Shown: positions 1-8,807 of the stretch, in pieces
Layout of the letters: each line of letters opens with the position of its first letter
Numbering within the stretch: position 1 is the stretch's first letter
Source: Beijerinckiaceae bacterium
GTDB lineage: Bacteria; Bacteroidota; Bacteroidia; Chitinophagales; Chitinophagaceae
Length of the DNA stretch: 38,001 nt
Reading direction: 5' to 3'
NCBI GenBank assembly: GCA_903970475.1
Contig: CAJCIQ010000111.1
Location: 1-38,001 of the forward strand
The notes under the pieces: model-generated
Told to the model about the DNA's origin: nothing
The model's database searches: none
The model's input: only the letters and a program-made list of their open reading frames with translations
Program-made: the position numbers and the translations under genes

Positions 1-421
1 TCATGACCCCATATACTCCCATACTCACTACGCCAAAAACATAAAGGATACCGATGTTCACGTCTGCAATCTGCAACGGCACGTCCCTACCAGCAATATG
101 CAAATGACTAGCCCAGGGAACTACCGCCGAAGTCATCATGGCGGTCAACATCGCCAGACAGGGGCCTAACAAGAAAAGAATCTTGTTGGAAGAAGCAGGG
201 AAGATCTCTTCCTTCATAAAGAGCTTCAATCCATCAGCCAGCGGCTGAAGCAAGCCCAAAGGGCCTGCCCTGTTGGGCCCAATGCGGTCCTGTATCCAGG
301 CGGCTACCTTGCGCTCCCACCAGGTGGAATACATGGCAACACCCAGGGAAATGGAGATGATGATAACAATCAGTATCACTTTCTCCAGCAGAAATATCCA
401 GTCTATCGCTAACAGGTGCAT
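1..421 (-). CDS. nuoH: NADH-quinone oxidoreductase subunit H (NuoH), N-terminal 140 residues; cut by window edge
   Basis: This is the start of the membrane subunit of complex I that contacts the quinone site. Translating the minus strand from the ATG at 421 gives one hydrophobic helix (about residues 5-28), then the NuoH signature TWWERKVAAWIQDRIGPNRA, then LGLLQPLADGLKL, followed by a second hydrophobic helix and the start of a third near the edge. The reading frame stays open to base 1, so the C-terminal part lies outside the window. The gene begins 13 bases after the nuoG stop, consistent with co-transcription in the nuo operon. Identity is clear from the motifs; the remaining membrane subunits (I to N) presumably continue beyond the edge. 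Confidence 0.95.
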   Translation of the reverse strand, partial: MHLLAIDWIFLLEKVILIVIIISISLGVAMYSTWWERKVAAWIQDRIGPNRAGPLGLLQPLADGLKLFMKEEIFPASSNKILFLLGPCLAMLTAMMTSAVVPWASHLHIAGRDVPLQIADVNIGILYVFGVVSMGVYGVM

Positions 422-434
422 ATTGTACGTCTCT

Positions 435-1526
435 TTATTTGTTCTCTATTCCGTTGAAATTGTCAGAGTGAGCAGGGCCAGGCAATCTGGACAGGTCTAT
501 TTCAGGTCTGTTTACCTCACTCACTGAGTGAATATCCATGAGCAGTCTTGGGTTTCGTCCCATGACTTCAGGTTCAATTTCTGTCGGTTTGTGCATGCCT
601 ACGTAGTGGTTCGCTGAAATAACCGAGTGCCTGTCTACTTTTGTAGGTCCTTCAATCACCCAATCAGCAGCCTTCTTCTTTTCAAAGCGACATTCGTTAC
701 AAATCCAGTCTTCCACTTCACCCCACTGATCTTTTCGGGCCGTCACCCGGAATACTTCATCGCCCCGGAACCACAATTGAACCTTACCGGAGCACTTGGG
801 ACAATCCCTGTGTGCATCTACAGGCTTGAGGAACCAAACCCTGTTTTTAAACCGGAAGGTTTTATCGGTTAAGGCCCCCACAGGACATACGTCGATGACG
901 TTGCCTATGAAGTCATGATCCAATGATTTAGAGATATAAGTCGCAATTTCTGCGTGCTCTCCCCTATCCAGAATGCCATGTACGCGTTGGTTGGTGAGCT
1001 GATCAGCCGTGAATACGCAGCGGAAACACATGATACAACGGGTCATGTGGAGCTGGATATAAGGACCCAGGTCGTGCTTTTCAAAGGTACGCCTGGGGAA
1101 CTCGTAGCGGGTTCCGGGAGCACCGTTATCATAGCTCAGGTCCTGTAGTTTACATTCACCAGCCTGGTCACAAATGGGGCAATCCAGTGGGTGATTGATG
1201 AGCAAGAATTCCACTATCCCCTTACGGGCGTCAATCACCTTTTCAGAAGTAATGTTCTTCACCACCATTCCATCCATCACATTGGTGCGGCAGGATGCTA
1301 CCAGTTTGGGCATAGGTCTGGGATCCGCAGTGGATCCAGCTGCTACTTCTACCAGACAGGTACGGCACTTACCGCCACTTCCTTTCAGCTTGCTGTAATA
1401 ACACATGGCAGGGGGAGCGACATCTCCACCTATCTGCCTGGCAGCATTTAGAATGGATGTGCCCGGTTCAACCTCTACGGTGATATTGTCTATCGTGACC
1501 TTAATCAGTTTCTTTTCTTCGCTCAT
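435..1526 (-). CDS. nuoG: NADH-quinone oxidoreductase subunit G (NuoG), short Bacteroidota-type form
   Basis: This is the iron-sulfur subunit of the NADH-oxidising arm of complex I; it passes electrons from NuoF toward the quinone. At 363 residues it is about half the length of classical NuoG. Visible ligands are C42/C54/C57/C79 for a 2Fe-2S cluster, H112/C116/C119/C125 for the His-ligated 4Fe-4S cluster, and C164/C167/C170/C214 for a further 4Fe-4S cluster. The large molybdopterin-like C-terminal domain is absent. What remains, from about residue 238, has only two Cys pairs (C242/C245 and C276/C279) and then a tail of about 80 residues. Short NuoG is, to my knowledge, common in this phylum, so I do not regard the gene as broken. 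It sits 16 bases after the nuoF stop. Confidence 0.93.
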   Translation of the reverse strand: MSEEKKLIKVTIDNITVEVEPGTSILNAARQIGGDVAPPAMCYYSKLKGSGGKCRTCLVEVAAGSTADPRPMPKLVASCRTNVMDGMVVKNITSEKVIDARKGIVEFLLINHPLDCPICDQAGECKLQDLSYDNGAPGTRYEFPRRTFEKHDLGPYIQLHMTRCIMCFRCVFTADQLTNQRVHGILDRGEHAEIATYISKSLDHDFIGNVIDVCPVGALTDKTFRFKNRVWFLKPVDAHRDCPKCSGKVQLWFRGDEVFRVTARKDQWGEVEDWICNECRFEKKKAADWVIEGPTKVDRHSVISANHYVGMHKPTEIEPEVMGRNPRLLMDIHSVSEVNRPEIDLSRLPGPAHSDNFNGIENK

Positions 1527-1542
1527 AACTTTCTATTTGCGG

Positions 1543-2901
1543 TTATGCGGTTACCGGTACCTGAAGGGGATCAGCATAATGGGCCAGCCCGTAGTTACGG
1601 GTCTGGGATTCCTCAGGGTGATCCACGTGCCATTGGAACTCATCCCTGAAGTGGCGGATGGCCGCAGCCACTGGCCAGGCCGCTGCATCCCCCAGGGGAC
1701 AAATGGTATTGCCTTCGATCTTACGCTGGATATCCCAGAGCAGATCAATATCGCTGCTTTTTCCCTTTCCGGTTTCTATGTTACGGAGGATACGGTGCAT
1801 CCAACCAGTACCCTCCCTACAGGGTGAACACTGCCCGCAACTTTCATGTTGATAGAACCTGGCCAGGGTCATGGTATGCCTGACCACGCATTGATCTTCA
1901 TCCAGCACAATAAAACCACCCGACCCCATCATGGTACCAGTAGCAAAACCGCCATCGGACAGACTTTCATAGTTCATCATCCTGGTATCACCCTTAGCCG
2001 TTTTCAACAGCAGGTTGGCGGGCAGAATGGGAACGGAAGATCCACCCGGAATACAGGCTTTGAGCCGCTTTCCATTGGGAATCCCTCCACAGTACTCGTC
2101 GGAGTAGATGAACTCTTCCACGGAGATGGTCATATCTATTTCATACACCCCTGGCTTGTTGATATTGCCACAGGCCGATATCAGTTTGGTCCCGGTGGAC
2201 TTCCCCATACCGATCTTGACATATTCTTCACCACCCATATTGATGATGGGAACCACCGCTGCCAGTGATTCTACATTGTTCACCACCGTGGGTCTATCCC
2301 AGGCGCCCTTCACCGCAGGGAAGGGCGGTTTGATACGGGGGTTTCCCCTTTTACCTTCCAGTGATTCGATCAAGGCAGTTTCTTCACCGCAGATATAAGC
2401 CCCCGCACCCCTATGTACATAAATCTCACAATCAAAACCACTGCCCTGGATATTTTTACCCAGCCAGCCATTTTGTTTGGCTTCGGCTATAGCCTGCTCC
2501 AGGATATCAGCGACCCAGGCATATTCACCCCGGATATAGATATAAGTTGAAGCAGAACCCAGTGCATAAGAAGAGACGATCAAACCTTCTATCAACAGGT
2601 GAGGAATGAACTCCATTAAATACCGGTCCTTAAAGGTCCCGGGCTCAGATTCATCCGCGTTACAAACCAAGTGACGCGGAATCCCTTCCGGTTTGGCAAT
2701 GAAACTCCATTTCATGCCCGTAGGGAAACCTGCGCCCCCACGACCTCTCAAGCCGCTCTTTTTAACTTCATCCACGACCTGTTCCGGGCTCATGGTATTC
2801 AGGGCCTTCTCTACACTACGGTACCCGCCTTCCCGGCGATAGGTATCGTAATACCGGATTCCCTCCACGTGTGCCTTTTCCAATAACAGTTTGCGTCCCA
2901 T
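1543..2901 (-). CDS. nuoF: NADH-quinone oxidoreductase subunit F (NuoF), NADH- and FMN-binding
   Basis: NuoF is the entry point of complex I: it binds NADH and FMN and feeds electrons to a 4Fe-4S cluster. The 452-residue protein has the glycine-rich [13 protein letters not shown] (from residue 53), the FMN-binding stretch ICGEETAL (170-177) and the SLBB-like part in the middle. The C-terminal cluster ligands are C355, C358, C361 ([13 protein letters not shown]) and C401 ([10 protein letters not shown]). Length is normal for the family. The ATG start at 2901 is 15 bases after the stop of an unrelated gene for a secreted beta-rich protein that separates nuoF from nuoE. Confidence 0.97.
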   Translation of the reverse strand: MGRKLLLEKAHVEGIRYYDTYRREGGYRSVEKALNTMSPEQVVDEVKKSGLRGRGGAGFPTGMKWSFIAKPEGIPRHLVCNADESEPGTFKDRYLMEFIPHLLIEGLIVSSYALGSASTYIYIRGEYAWVADILEQAIAEAKQNGWLGKNIQGSGFDCEIYVHRGAGAYICGEETALIESLEGKRGNPRIKPPFPAVKGAWDRPTVVNNVESLAAVVPIINMGGEEYVKIGMGKSTGTKLISACGNINKPGVYEIDMTISVEEFIYSDEYCGGIPNGKRLKACIPGGSSVPILPANLLLKTAKGDTRMMNYESLSDGGFATGTMMGSGGFIVLDEDQCVVRHTMTLARFYQHESCGQCSPCREGTGWMHRILRNIETGKGKSSDIDLLWDIQRKIEGNTICPLGDAAAWPVAAAIRHFRDEFQWHVDHPEESQTRNYGLAHYADPLQVPVTA

Positions 2902-2916
2902 ATCTTTATTGTGCTA

Positions 2917-3546
2917 CTACAGTTTAAAACGTACTCCGCCGTTCACCATTCCCAGGAATCCCCATCCGGCTTCCAGGAACACAGAAACCTTTTTGCCGCC
3001 TATCCTGGCACCTATAGGTGTTACCTGATAGGCAAAACCACCGTCGGTTGTTGAGTGATCCGGCGTCAGGGATGAAGTATTATCTGTCAAAGTCGAAGTC
3101 ACCCCATAATGGCCACCCGCCAGGTTTCCATATAAGTGCAGGCCACCAAAGCTTGCCCAGTTCCATTCTACTTTAGCCATAGCGCTCCAGTATTTGTTGG
3201 AAGTCTTGACATAACCAACAACATTACCACCAGGAGTAACATCGGTAAAAGAGTTCTTTACAAAAACGTCTTCATAGGTACCAACCACGCCCACCCGGAT
3301 TTTCCAAACCTTGGCAGAGATCCCTGCGTGAAAGGCGCCTGTGCTGGTTACAATATATTGTCCCTGGGTACCGTCGGTAAAGAAATCACTCCTTTGCTTA
3401 GCCTGACCACTCAGGATTGGAGGCGTAAATCCACCATACCCAATGTCCAGTGCAAATCCGGATACAGGACTCAAACTCTGCGCGCTGACCATGCTGGCCA
3501 TACCTCCCACAAACAGTAAAATCAATATTACTTTTTTCATATGCAT
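2917..3546 (-). CDS. Secreted, probably outer-membrane beta-barrel protein inside the nuo operon
   Basis: I do not recognise the family. The 209-residue product starts MHMKK and has a clear signal peptide: a positive N-terminus, a hydrophobic core and likely cleavage after SAQ near residue 24. The rest is Gly-, aromatic- and Thr-rich with alternating polar and hydrophobic residues, for example HLYGNLAGGHYGVTSTL, and ends GWGFLGMVNGGVRFKL, as in small barrels of the outer membrane. The start at 3546 was preferred over an upstream codon at 3600, which would overlap nuoE and place charged residues before the signal. A GGAG lies 10 bases upstream. It sits between nuoE (31 bases) and nuoF (15 bases) on the same strand, so it should be co-transcribed with complex I. 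No function in respiration is implied by the sequence itself. Confidence 0.8.
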   Translation of the reverse strand: MHMKKVILILLFVGGMASMVSAQSLSPVSGFALDIGYGGFTPPILSGQAKQRSDFFTDGTQGQYIVTSTGAFHAGISAKVWKIRVGVVGTYEDVFVKNSFTDVTPGGNVVGYVKTSNKYWSAMAKVEWNWASFGGLHLYGNLAGGHYGVTSTLTDNTSSLTPDHSTTDGGFAYQVTPIGARIGGKKVSVFLEAGWGFLGMVNGGVRFKL

Positions 3547-3577
3547 GTTTAAATTGCTCCGTTGTTGTTTGTTTGCC

Positions 3578-4063
3578 CTACTGCTGTTTTGCTTCTGCAA
3601 TGATCTGATCGACCTTTTCTCTGGTCAGGTGCTCCCGATAGGTCTTACCGAGTTGCATCATTGGTGCATACCCACAAGCACCTAAGCACTCCGTAGGTTT
3701 AAGGGTAAACAAACCATCAGGGGTGGTTTCTCCTGGTTTGATACCCAGTTTTTCAGTGATATAAGCGATGATGTCATCGCTTCCGTTAAGCATGCAGGGC
3801 CCTGTTTGGCAAACCTCCAACAGGAATTTTCCAACGGGCTTGAGATTGAACATGGAATAGAAAGTTGCCACCTCGTATACCTCGATGGGCTCCAGTTGCA
3901 AAAGACCGGCCACGTAATCCATTACCGGAGCATCCAGCCAACCGCCAAATGTATCCTGAGCAATGTGCAGCACGGGGATCAAAGCGCTCTTCTGTTTCCC
4001 CTCCGGGTAACGGGCAACGATTTCTTTAACCTTATTGAGCTTTTCTTCTGAAAACTGTATCAT
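3578..4063 (-). CDS. nuoE: NADH-quinone oxidoreductase subunit E (NuoE), thioredoxin-like 2Fe-2S
   Basis: NuoE is the 24 kDa-type subunit of the NADH dehydrogenase module and partners NuoF. The 161-residue protein has an N-terminal helical part (ATFYSMFNLKPVGKF) followed by a thioredoxin-like ferredoxin fold. The 2Fe-2S ligands are C85 and C90 (CQTGPC) and C126 and C130 (CLGAC), the usual spacing. The ATG at 4063 lies 42 bases after the nuoD stop. Its presence together with nuoF and nuoG means this is an NADH-oxidising complex I, not the smaller 11-subunit form. Confidence 0.97.
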   Translation of the reverse strand: MIQFSEEKLNKVKEIVARYPEGKQKSALIPVLHIAQDTFGGWLDAPVMDYVAGLLQLEPIEVYEVATFYSMFNLKPVGKFLLEVCQTGPCMLNGSDDIIAYITEKLGIKPGETTPDGLFTLKPTECLGACGYAPMMQLGKTYREHLTREKVDQIIAEAKQQ

Positions 4064-4105
4064 TTCTAGTTGTCATTTGTCGCGGGCTTGCACCCACGCA
4101 TATAT

Positions 4106-5335
4106 TTATGCATCCATTTCACCTGCGATCAGGTTCAGGCTGCTCATGGTAATTACTGCATCACTCAGAAGGCCGTCTTTGGTCAGCTCTGGATAAGCCT
4201 GGTAATAAATGAAACAAGGCCTGCGGAAATGCAACCTGAAAGGAGCCCTTCCTCCATCACTGATCAGGTAGAATCCCAACTCCCCATTGCCGCCTTCCAC
4301 GGAATGATAGACCTCACCTTTAGGCATATCGGTTTCTCCCATCACAATTTTGAAGTGCCAGATCAGGGCCTCCATCTTCGTGTATACGTCCTCCTTTTTA
4401 GGCAGGTAATATTCGGGAACATTGGCATGGAATACTTCGGCATCGGCGCCCTTCATCTCCTGTATCTTCCGGTAGGCCTGACGGACAATGCTGACGGACT
4501 CCCACATCTCTTTTTCCCTGACCAACCAACGATCGTAGTTGTCACCGGTAGAGCCTACTGGAATCTCAAATGAAAAGTCTTCGTATGAACTATAAGGGGT
4601 ATGTACGCGGACATCATAATCCACACCCGCCGCCCGGAGGTTAGGGCCGGTAAATCCATAATTCAAGGCCCTTTCAGCGCTGATGCCACCGGTGCCTTGG
4701 GTCCTTTCCATGAATATGCGGTTGCGCAGGAAAAGGTTTTCAAATTCCTTGAGCACGGCCGGGTATTCTGCAAGGAATTTCTCCAGTTTGGTGAAAGCAG
4801 TGTTGGTGAAATTTCTTTCAAAACCGCCAATCCTTCCAATATTAGTGGTCAGCCTGCTTCCACAGACTTCCTCATAAATTTCATAAATCAACTCCCGGTA
4901 CTGCATCACATACAGGAAACCCGTGAAAGCACCAGCATCAACCCCCACAATGGAATTACAGATCAGGTGGTCTGAAATACGGGCCAATTCCATGATGATC
5001 ACCCGCAGATAGTCTACCCTTTTAGGGGTCTTAATCCCCAGCAATTTTTCGCAAGTCAATTGCCAACCTATGTTGTTGATGGGAGACGAGCAATAATTCA
5101 ACCGGTCTGTCAACGGCTGGATCTGGTAGAGCGGCCGACGTTCAGCTATTTTCTCGAATGCCCTGTGGATATACCCCACCGTTGATTCCGCTGAAACGAT
5201 CCTTTCCCCATCCAGTTCCAATATATTCTGAAATACGCCATGCGTAGCCGGGTGGGTAGGTCCCATATTCAGGGTAGTCGTAGTCTTTTCAATCGACCCG
5301 TCCGGCAACTTTACGTGATGGTGCTGTTCTGACAT
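4106..5335 (-). CDS. nuoD: NADH-quinone oxidoreductase subunit D (NuoD, 49 kDa-type)
   Basis: NuoD forms, with NuoB, the quinone reduction site at the junction of the arms of complex I. The 409-residue protein opens with the family signature NMGPTHPATHGV (about residues 24-35) and continues with HRAFEKIAERRPLYQ and LNYCSSPINN. It ends with the conserved RLHFRRPCF and a GEMDA C-terminus, so it is full length. It is not fused to NuoC, unlike in enterobacteria. The ATG at 5335 is 13 bases after the nuoC stop. Confidence 0.97.
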   Translation of the reverse strand: MSEQHHHVKLPDGSIEKTTTTLNMGPTHPATHGVFQNILELDGERIVSAESTVGYIHRAFEKIAERRPLYQIQPLTDRLNYCSSPINNIGWQLTCEKLLGIKTPKRVDYLRVIIMELARISDHLICNSIVGVDAGAFTGFLYVMQYRELIYEIYEEVCGSRLTTNIGRIGGFERNFTNTAFTKLEKFLAEYPAVLKEFENLFLRNRIFMERTQGTGGISAERALNYGFTGPNLRAAGVDYDVRVHTPYSSYEDFSFEIPVGSTGDNYDRWLVREKEMWESVSIVRQAYRKIQEMKGADAEVFHANVPEYYLPKKEDVYTKMEALIWHFKIVMGETDMPKGEVYHSVEGGNGELGFYLISDGGRAPFRLHFRRPCFIYYQAYPELTKDGLLSDAVITMSSLNLIAGEMDA

Positions 5336-5348
5336 AATGCTGATTATA

Positions 5349-5870
5349 CTAATTACCTATGTGACCACCCCGACCAAACATTTCGTCATCCTTATCGATA
5401 CGCGTCTGGTCTTCGAGCGGATATTCTTTACGCAAGGGGAAATAATCCATTTCTTCCACGTTGAGGATACGTTTCAGATTAGGGTGTCCCACAAAGTTTA
5501 TCCCAAAAAAGTCATAAGATTCTCTTTCCATCCAACCCGCTGCTGAAAACAAAGCCGTCGCCGTAAACACATCGGGCTGTTGGATATCGGTGAATACCTT
5601 AAACCTCAGTCTTATATTGTCTTCCAGGTTGTGCATATGATACACCACTGCCAGTTCTTCTCCTTTACGATCAGGGTAATGAACAGCAGTGAGGTCAGTC
5701 AGAAACCGGAATTTCAAAGTCTCGTCGTCGTTTAAGAATTGCATGACCTTTAGATTCAGGTCCTTTGGAGCTACGAAAGTCAACATACCATAAGGCTGTT
5801 CAAACCCGGTGAGTTGATCTCCAAATCGCTCAGTGAGCTTACATTGAATGATATCGTTCGTTAGGGGCAT
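5349..5870 (-). CDS. nuoC: NADH-quinone oxidoreductase subunit C (NuoC, 30 kDa-type)
   Basis: NuoC is a peripheral-arm subunit that packs on NuoD and NuoB. The 173-residue protein carries the 30 kDa-subunit signature near its end, RESYDFFGINFVGHPNLKRI, followed by PLRKEYPLED. It has no cofactor-binding cysteines, as expected. Translation starts at the ATG at 5870, 27 bases after the nuoB stop. Length is typical of unfused NuoC. Confidence 0.95.
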   Translation of the reverse strand: MPLTNDIIQCKLTERFGDQLTGFEQPYGMLTFVAPKDLNLKVMQFLNDDETLKFRFLTDLTAVHYPDRKGEELAVVYHMHNLEDNIRLRFKVFTDIQQPDVFTATALFSAAGWMERESYDFFGINFVGHPNLKRILNVEEMDYFPLRKEYPLEDQTRIDKDDEMFGRGGHIGN

Positions 5871-5897
5871 TGTCGTTATTTTGGGATAGCCGGTGTC

Positions 5898-6479
5898 CTA
5901 TTGGATACCGTAGCTTTCCATCAATTCCTTATATCGTTCTCCATTACGGCGGCGTACGGACTCACGGTTGTGCACCAATTCCTGGACTTTCATGAATCCG
6001 TCAATAATGGCCTCCGGCCTGGGGGGGCAGCCTGGAACGTACACATCCACGGGAATGATCTGATCTATCCCCTGGAGTACAGAGTAGGTATCAAATATGC
6101 CACCGGAGGAGGCACAGGCGCCTACGGCCATTACCCAGCGGGGTTCAGCCATCTGGAGATACACTTCCTTCAACACAGGCCCCATCTTCTTAGCGATGGT
6201 TCCCATCACCATGAGCAGGTCACACTGACGGGGTGAAAAGCCTACCCTTTCCGCACCGAAGCGTGCAAAATCATAGGTAGAAGCCATCGTGGCCATGAAC
6301 TCAATTCCACAGCAGGAAGTAGCAAAGGGCAAAGGCCACATGGAATTACTCCGGCCCAGACCAACGACCTTATCCAGGGAGGTGGTGAAAAACCCTTCGC
6401 CCATATATCCTTCAGGGCCTTCCTTGACCAGCTTTACATCTGCTTCAGCGTGTACATTAAATCTTACAGGGCGTGCCAT
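5898..6479 (-). CDS. nuoB: NADH-quinone oxidoreductase subunit B (NuoB), terminal 4Fe-4S cluster N2
   Basis: NuoB holds the last iron-sulfur cluster, which donates electrons to quinone. The 193-residue protein shows the adjacent pair C56-C57 (SCCGIEFM), C122 (VGACASSGG) and C151 ([10 protein letters not shown]), which together form the N2 ligand set. Start at the ATG at 6479 is 24 bases after nuoA. The N-terminal stretch of about 35 residues before the conserved core is unremarkable. Identification is secure. Confidence 0.97.
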   Translation of the reverse strand: MARPVRFNVHAEADVKLVKEGPEGYMGEGFFTTSLDKVVGLGRSNSMWPLPFATSCCGIEFMATMASTYDFARFGAERVGFSPRQCDLLMVMGTIAKKMGPVLKEVYLQMAEPRWVMAVGACASSGGIFDTYSVLQGIDQIIPVDVYVPGCPPRPEAIIDGFMKVQELVHNRESVRRRNGERYKELMESYGIQ

Positions 6480-6503
6480 GATATCATGTTTTTAAGGGGG
6501 GGA

Positions 6504-6917
6504 CTAGTCTTCCCAGGACAATGCACCCTTTTTAATAATATAAATGAATCCCACCAGGAAAAATCCGACAAATCCTAAGACTGCCAGAAATCCTTCCCAT
6601 CCCAAAGCACGGAAATTCACCGCATATGGATAAAAGAAAATCACTTCGACGTCGAAGAGCACAAACAAAATAGCAACCAGGAAATACTTGATCGCCATTG
6701 GTTGGCGGGCATTTCCCACAGCATCGATACCGCTCTCAAAGTTTTTCAGCTTGTCTTCTGTCTTCCTTTTGGGCCCCAGTAAGTGTGTACCGGTCATCAT
6801 AAGGACGACAATGCCTATGGCTACCAGTAATTGAAGGACAATTGGCAGATAATTAATTGAGCTGTTCACATCGGCAGTTGCAACGCTTTTAACGGCCTGC
6901 AGCAGAAGAACATCCAT
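6504..6917 (-). CDS. nuoA: NADH-quinone oxidoreductase subunit A (NuoA)
   Basis: NuoA is a small three-helix membrane subunit of complex I and the first gene of the operon. The product from the ATG at 6917 is 137 residues, with helices near residues 27-43, 80-98 and 108-127. It contains the family motif FESGIDAVGNARQ and the acidic FDVEVIFFYPYA. A longer reading from a TTG at 6968 was rejected because that TTG coincides with the -33 element of a good promoter whose -7 box lies at 6939-6946, so the transcript would begin after it. Confidence 0.95.
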   Translation of the reverse strand: MDVLLLQAVKSVATADVNSSINYLPIVLQLLVAIGIVVLMMTGTHLLGPKRKTEDKLKNFESGIDAVGNARQPMAIKYFLVAILFVLFDVEVIFFYPYAVNFRALGWEGFLAVLGFVGFFLVGFIYIIKKGALSWED

Positions 6918-6938
6918 TTCAGTAGGATTAATTTGTGA

Positions 6939-6968
6939 CAAAAATAAGACAGTAGGAGGGAAAAACAA
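6939..6968 (-). promoter_or_regulatory. Promoter of the nuo operon (Bacteroidota -33/-7 type)
   Basis: On the minus strand a TTG (6966-6968) is followed after exactly 19 bases by TATTTTTG (6939-6946), a full match to the TAnnTTTG -7 consensus of Bacteroidota. Transcription would start about 15-20 bases before the nuoA ATG. The site lies just downstream of the terminator at 7003-7030, so the operon is probably transcribed on its own. The sequence match is direct; activity is inferred. Confidence 0.7.
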
Positions 6969-7002
6969 TTGCCAAAACTTAAAAAGAAAATCGCTAACTA
7001 CG

Positions 7003-7030
7003 AAAAAGGGGGGCCATAGCCCCCCTTTTT
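7003..7030 (-). terminator. Rho-independent terminator after the TPR gene
   Basis: A perfect inverted repeat, five A and six G, then a six-base loop (CCATAG on the plus strand), then six C and five T, gives an 11-bp stem when the A/T flanks are counted. It begins 20 bases after the stop of the TPR gene at 7051. The structure is symmetric, so it could also act on the other strand, but no gene ends there. Confidence 0.85.
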
Positions 7031-7050
7031 AACATATTACGTTTATACTT

Positions 7051-8757
7051 TTATTTTCCCGTTTTACCGGCACCGCTTCCACCAGCAGCCTGCTTGGCGA
7101 AATATTTGTCCAGCTTACCTTTGAGGTTCCTGAACGAATCGTTGTTCGGATCGAGTTCCAAAAACTTGTTCGTATACTCCAGGGTAGTCTTGTAGTCCTT
7201 CTTTACCGTCAGGTAATACTGAATCATGTATTGGTAGCCAATTTTAACCTGGCCCAGAAAGTTGGCTGAATCCTTGGAAGCATTGGCCAGCTTGGTCATT
7301 TGCTCGAAGTAAGGAATAGCCAGACCTTGTTGCATGGTAGTATCCAGGGACCAGTTAGCCCTGGCTCTCCAGTAATTGCCATAAACAGCGTAGTCTGGGA
7401 ATCGCTGATTGTACAGACCAAATACACTATCAGCCTTTTTATAATACTGATTGGAAATGCCCGTCTTTGCGCTATCCCAGGCCCTCAGGGTATCAGCAGC
7501 ACTGAATAATGCCTGACCCCAGTTATAGAGTTCATTGGCCCCTGCGTCCTTGTTGGTGATATAGGCTTGACCTACCCAGTAAGCCTTCTGAGCGGGATCC
7601 CTCAGTGAGTCAGAGAGGTTGGCTGCCAGTTGTATGTACAAGCTTTTGTTCTCCTGAACAGTATCAATAGCGATGGCCTTGCGGATGAAGTTGAAAATGG
7701 AATCTTTAGCGTATCCGCCATGGTAATAGATCAATGCCGCTTCCCTATAGTTCCTGGAAGTCAAGCTATCATCAGGATGAGCCAGATAGGCATCGATATT
7801 GGTTTTAGCGTTGGCAAAGTCACCCAGGGGAGCATAGCTGTACGCCATTAGTTTGTAGTAGTGCGGCTTGTAATAGTCAGGTGTGTTGGGTAACAATGCT
7901 TTTGCCTTAGCTATAGCACCCTGGAAATCCTGGCTGGCAAAAAGGATATCAGCCGTAGCCTGATCTACCAGGGGACTGGGATCAGCGTGCTGGGTATACA
8001 GCGCCAGGTATTCCTTACATTTCTCAGGATCGAAGTGGAAATAATAGTGAATGTATAAGCGGTAGTAAGCCGGCGCATAATTGGGGTCGGCCGCTATCGC
8101 CGCTTCGTACTCAGGAACGTATTGGCTGGGGTTCTTTTGAGATTCGTAAATCTGCCCGATGCCATAATGTGCCGCTGCGTATTTAGGATCGGCCTGCAAG
8201 GCATTGTTATAGTTGGTAACGGCGTTACCACCGTCAATTAATTTGGCATATGCGTCACCCAGGCTTACATAGAGCGCAGCCTCTACGTGCTTCTTTTCTT
8301 TTTCCATTGCCTGGTTGAGTTTCTCGACAGCATAGTTTCCGTCACCGGACCACACATCGATGTTAGCCCTGGCAACCGCTAACAAAATACCAGCATCTTT
8401 AGATTTGCTGATGTTGATGGCGGTTTCAAAACGGTTACGGGCATCCGCAGTTTGATTTTCTTTCAAGCCAATTTCTCCCATACCTACCAACAGCCAGGGG
8501 TCATTACCGTTAGCTTGCAAAGCCTTTTGATACAGATCCTTTGCTCCGGCAGAATCCTTCAGTCCTAGTTCAGCCTGTCCCAGCCAGTAGGTTGTCTCTC
8601 CATCATTCGGTTTGGCAGCCAACGCCTTTGAAAAGGCATCTTTTGCACTCTGATACCGTTGATAATACAGGAATCGCTTGCCGTCATCCACACTTTGGGC
8701 AAAGGCGGCCTTGCCCAAAACCAGCGTTGCCACTACTAAGCTGACTCTCATTTTCAT
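7051..8757 (-). CDS. Secreted tetratricopeptide-repeat protein
   Basis: The 568-residue protein starts with a signal peptide (cleavage after FAQ, about residue 21). Most of the rest is TPR units, for example DAFSKALAAKPNDGETTYWLG, NYNNALQADPKYAAAHYGIG and EYEAAIAADPNYAPAYYRLY; roughly eight to nine units can be traced before more divergent helical sequence. The C-terminus ends with a short Gly/Lys-rich tail. It is therefore exported, probably to the periplasm, and likely a protein-binding scaffold; no catalytic motif is seen. It follows the PstS-like gene by 50 bases and precedes a strong terminator, so it is the last gene of a small operon. Its function is unknown. Confidence 0.85.
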   Translation of the reverse strand: MKMRVSLVVATLVLGKAAFAQSVDDGKRFLYYQRYQSAKDAFSKALAAKPNDGETTYWLGQAELGLKDSAGAKDLYQKALQANGNDPWLLVGMGEIGLKENQTADARNRFETAINISKSKDAGILLAVARANIDVWSGDGNYAVEKLNQAMEKEKKHVEAALYVSLGDAYAKLIDGGNAVTNYNNALQADPKYAAAHYGIGQIYESQKNPSQYVPEYEAAIAADPNYAPAYYRLYIHYYFHFDPEKCKEYLALYTQHADPSPLVDQATADILFASQDFQGAIAKAKALLPNTPDYYKPHYYKLMAYSYAPLGDFANAKTNIDAYLAHPDDSLTSRNYREAALIYYHGGYAKDSIFNFIRKAIAIDTVQENKSLYIQLAANLSDSLRDPAQKAYWVGQAYITNKDAGANELYNWGQALFSAADTLRAWDSAKTGISNQYYKKADSVFGLYNQRFPDYAVYGNYWRARANWSLDTTMQQGLAIPYFEQMTKLANASKDSANFLGQVKIGYQYMIQYYLTVKKDYKTTLEYTNKFLELDPNNDSFRNLKGKLDKYFAKQAAGGSGAGKTGK

Positions 8758-8807
8758 TGTGAATTGCGTTTTAAGTGAATATACAATTTTTATTATATCT
8801 GATAAAG

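Noticed and set aside
435-1526. NuoG as a truncated pseudogene
   Set aside because: All cluster ligands are intact, the stop is followed by a well-spaced nuoH, and short NuoG is usual in this phylum.
3547-3600. Longer N-terminus for the outer-membrane-like protein (start at 3600)
   Set aside because: It overlaps the end of nuoE and places polar, charged residues before a clear signal peptide; the start at 3546 has GGAG at a workable distance.
6918-6968. TTG start of nuoA at 6968
   Set aside because: The TTG is the -33 element of a consensus promoter whose -7 box lies downstream of it, so it would not be transcribed from that promoter.
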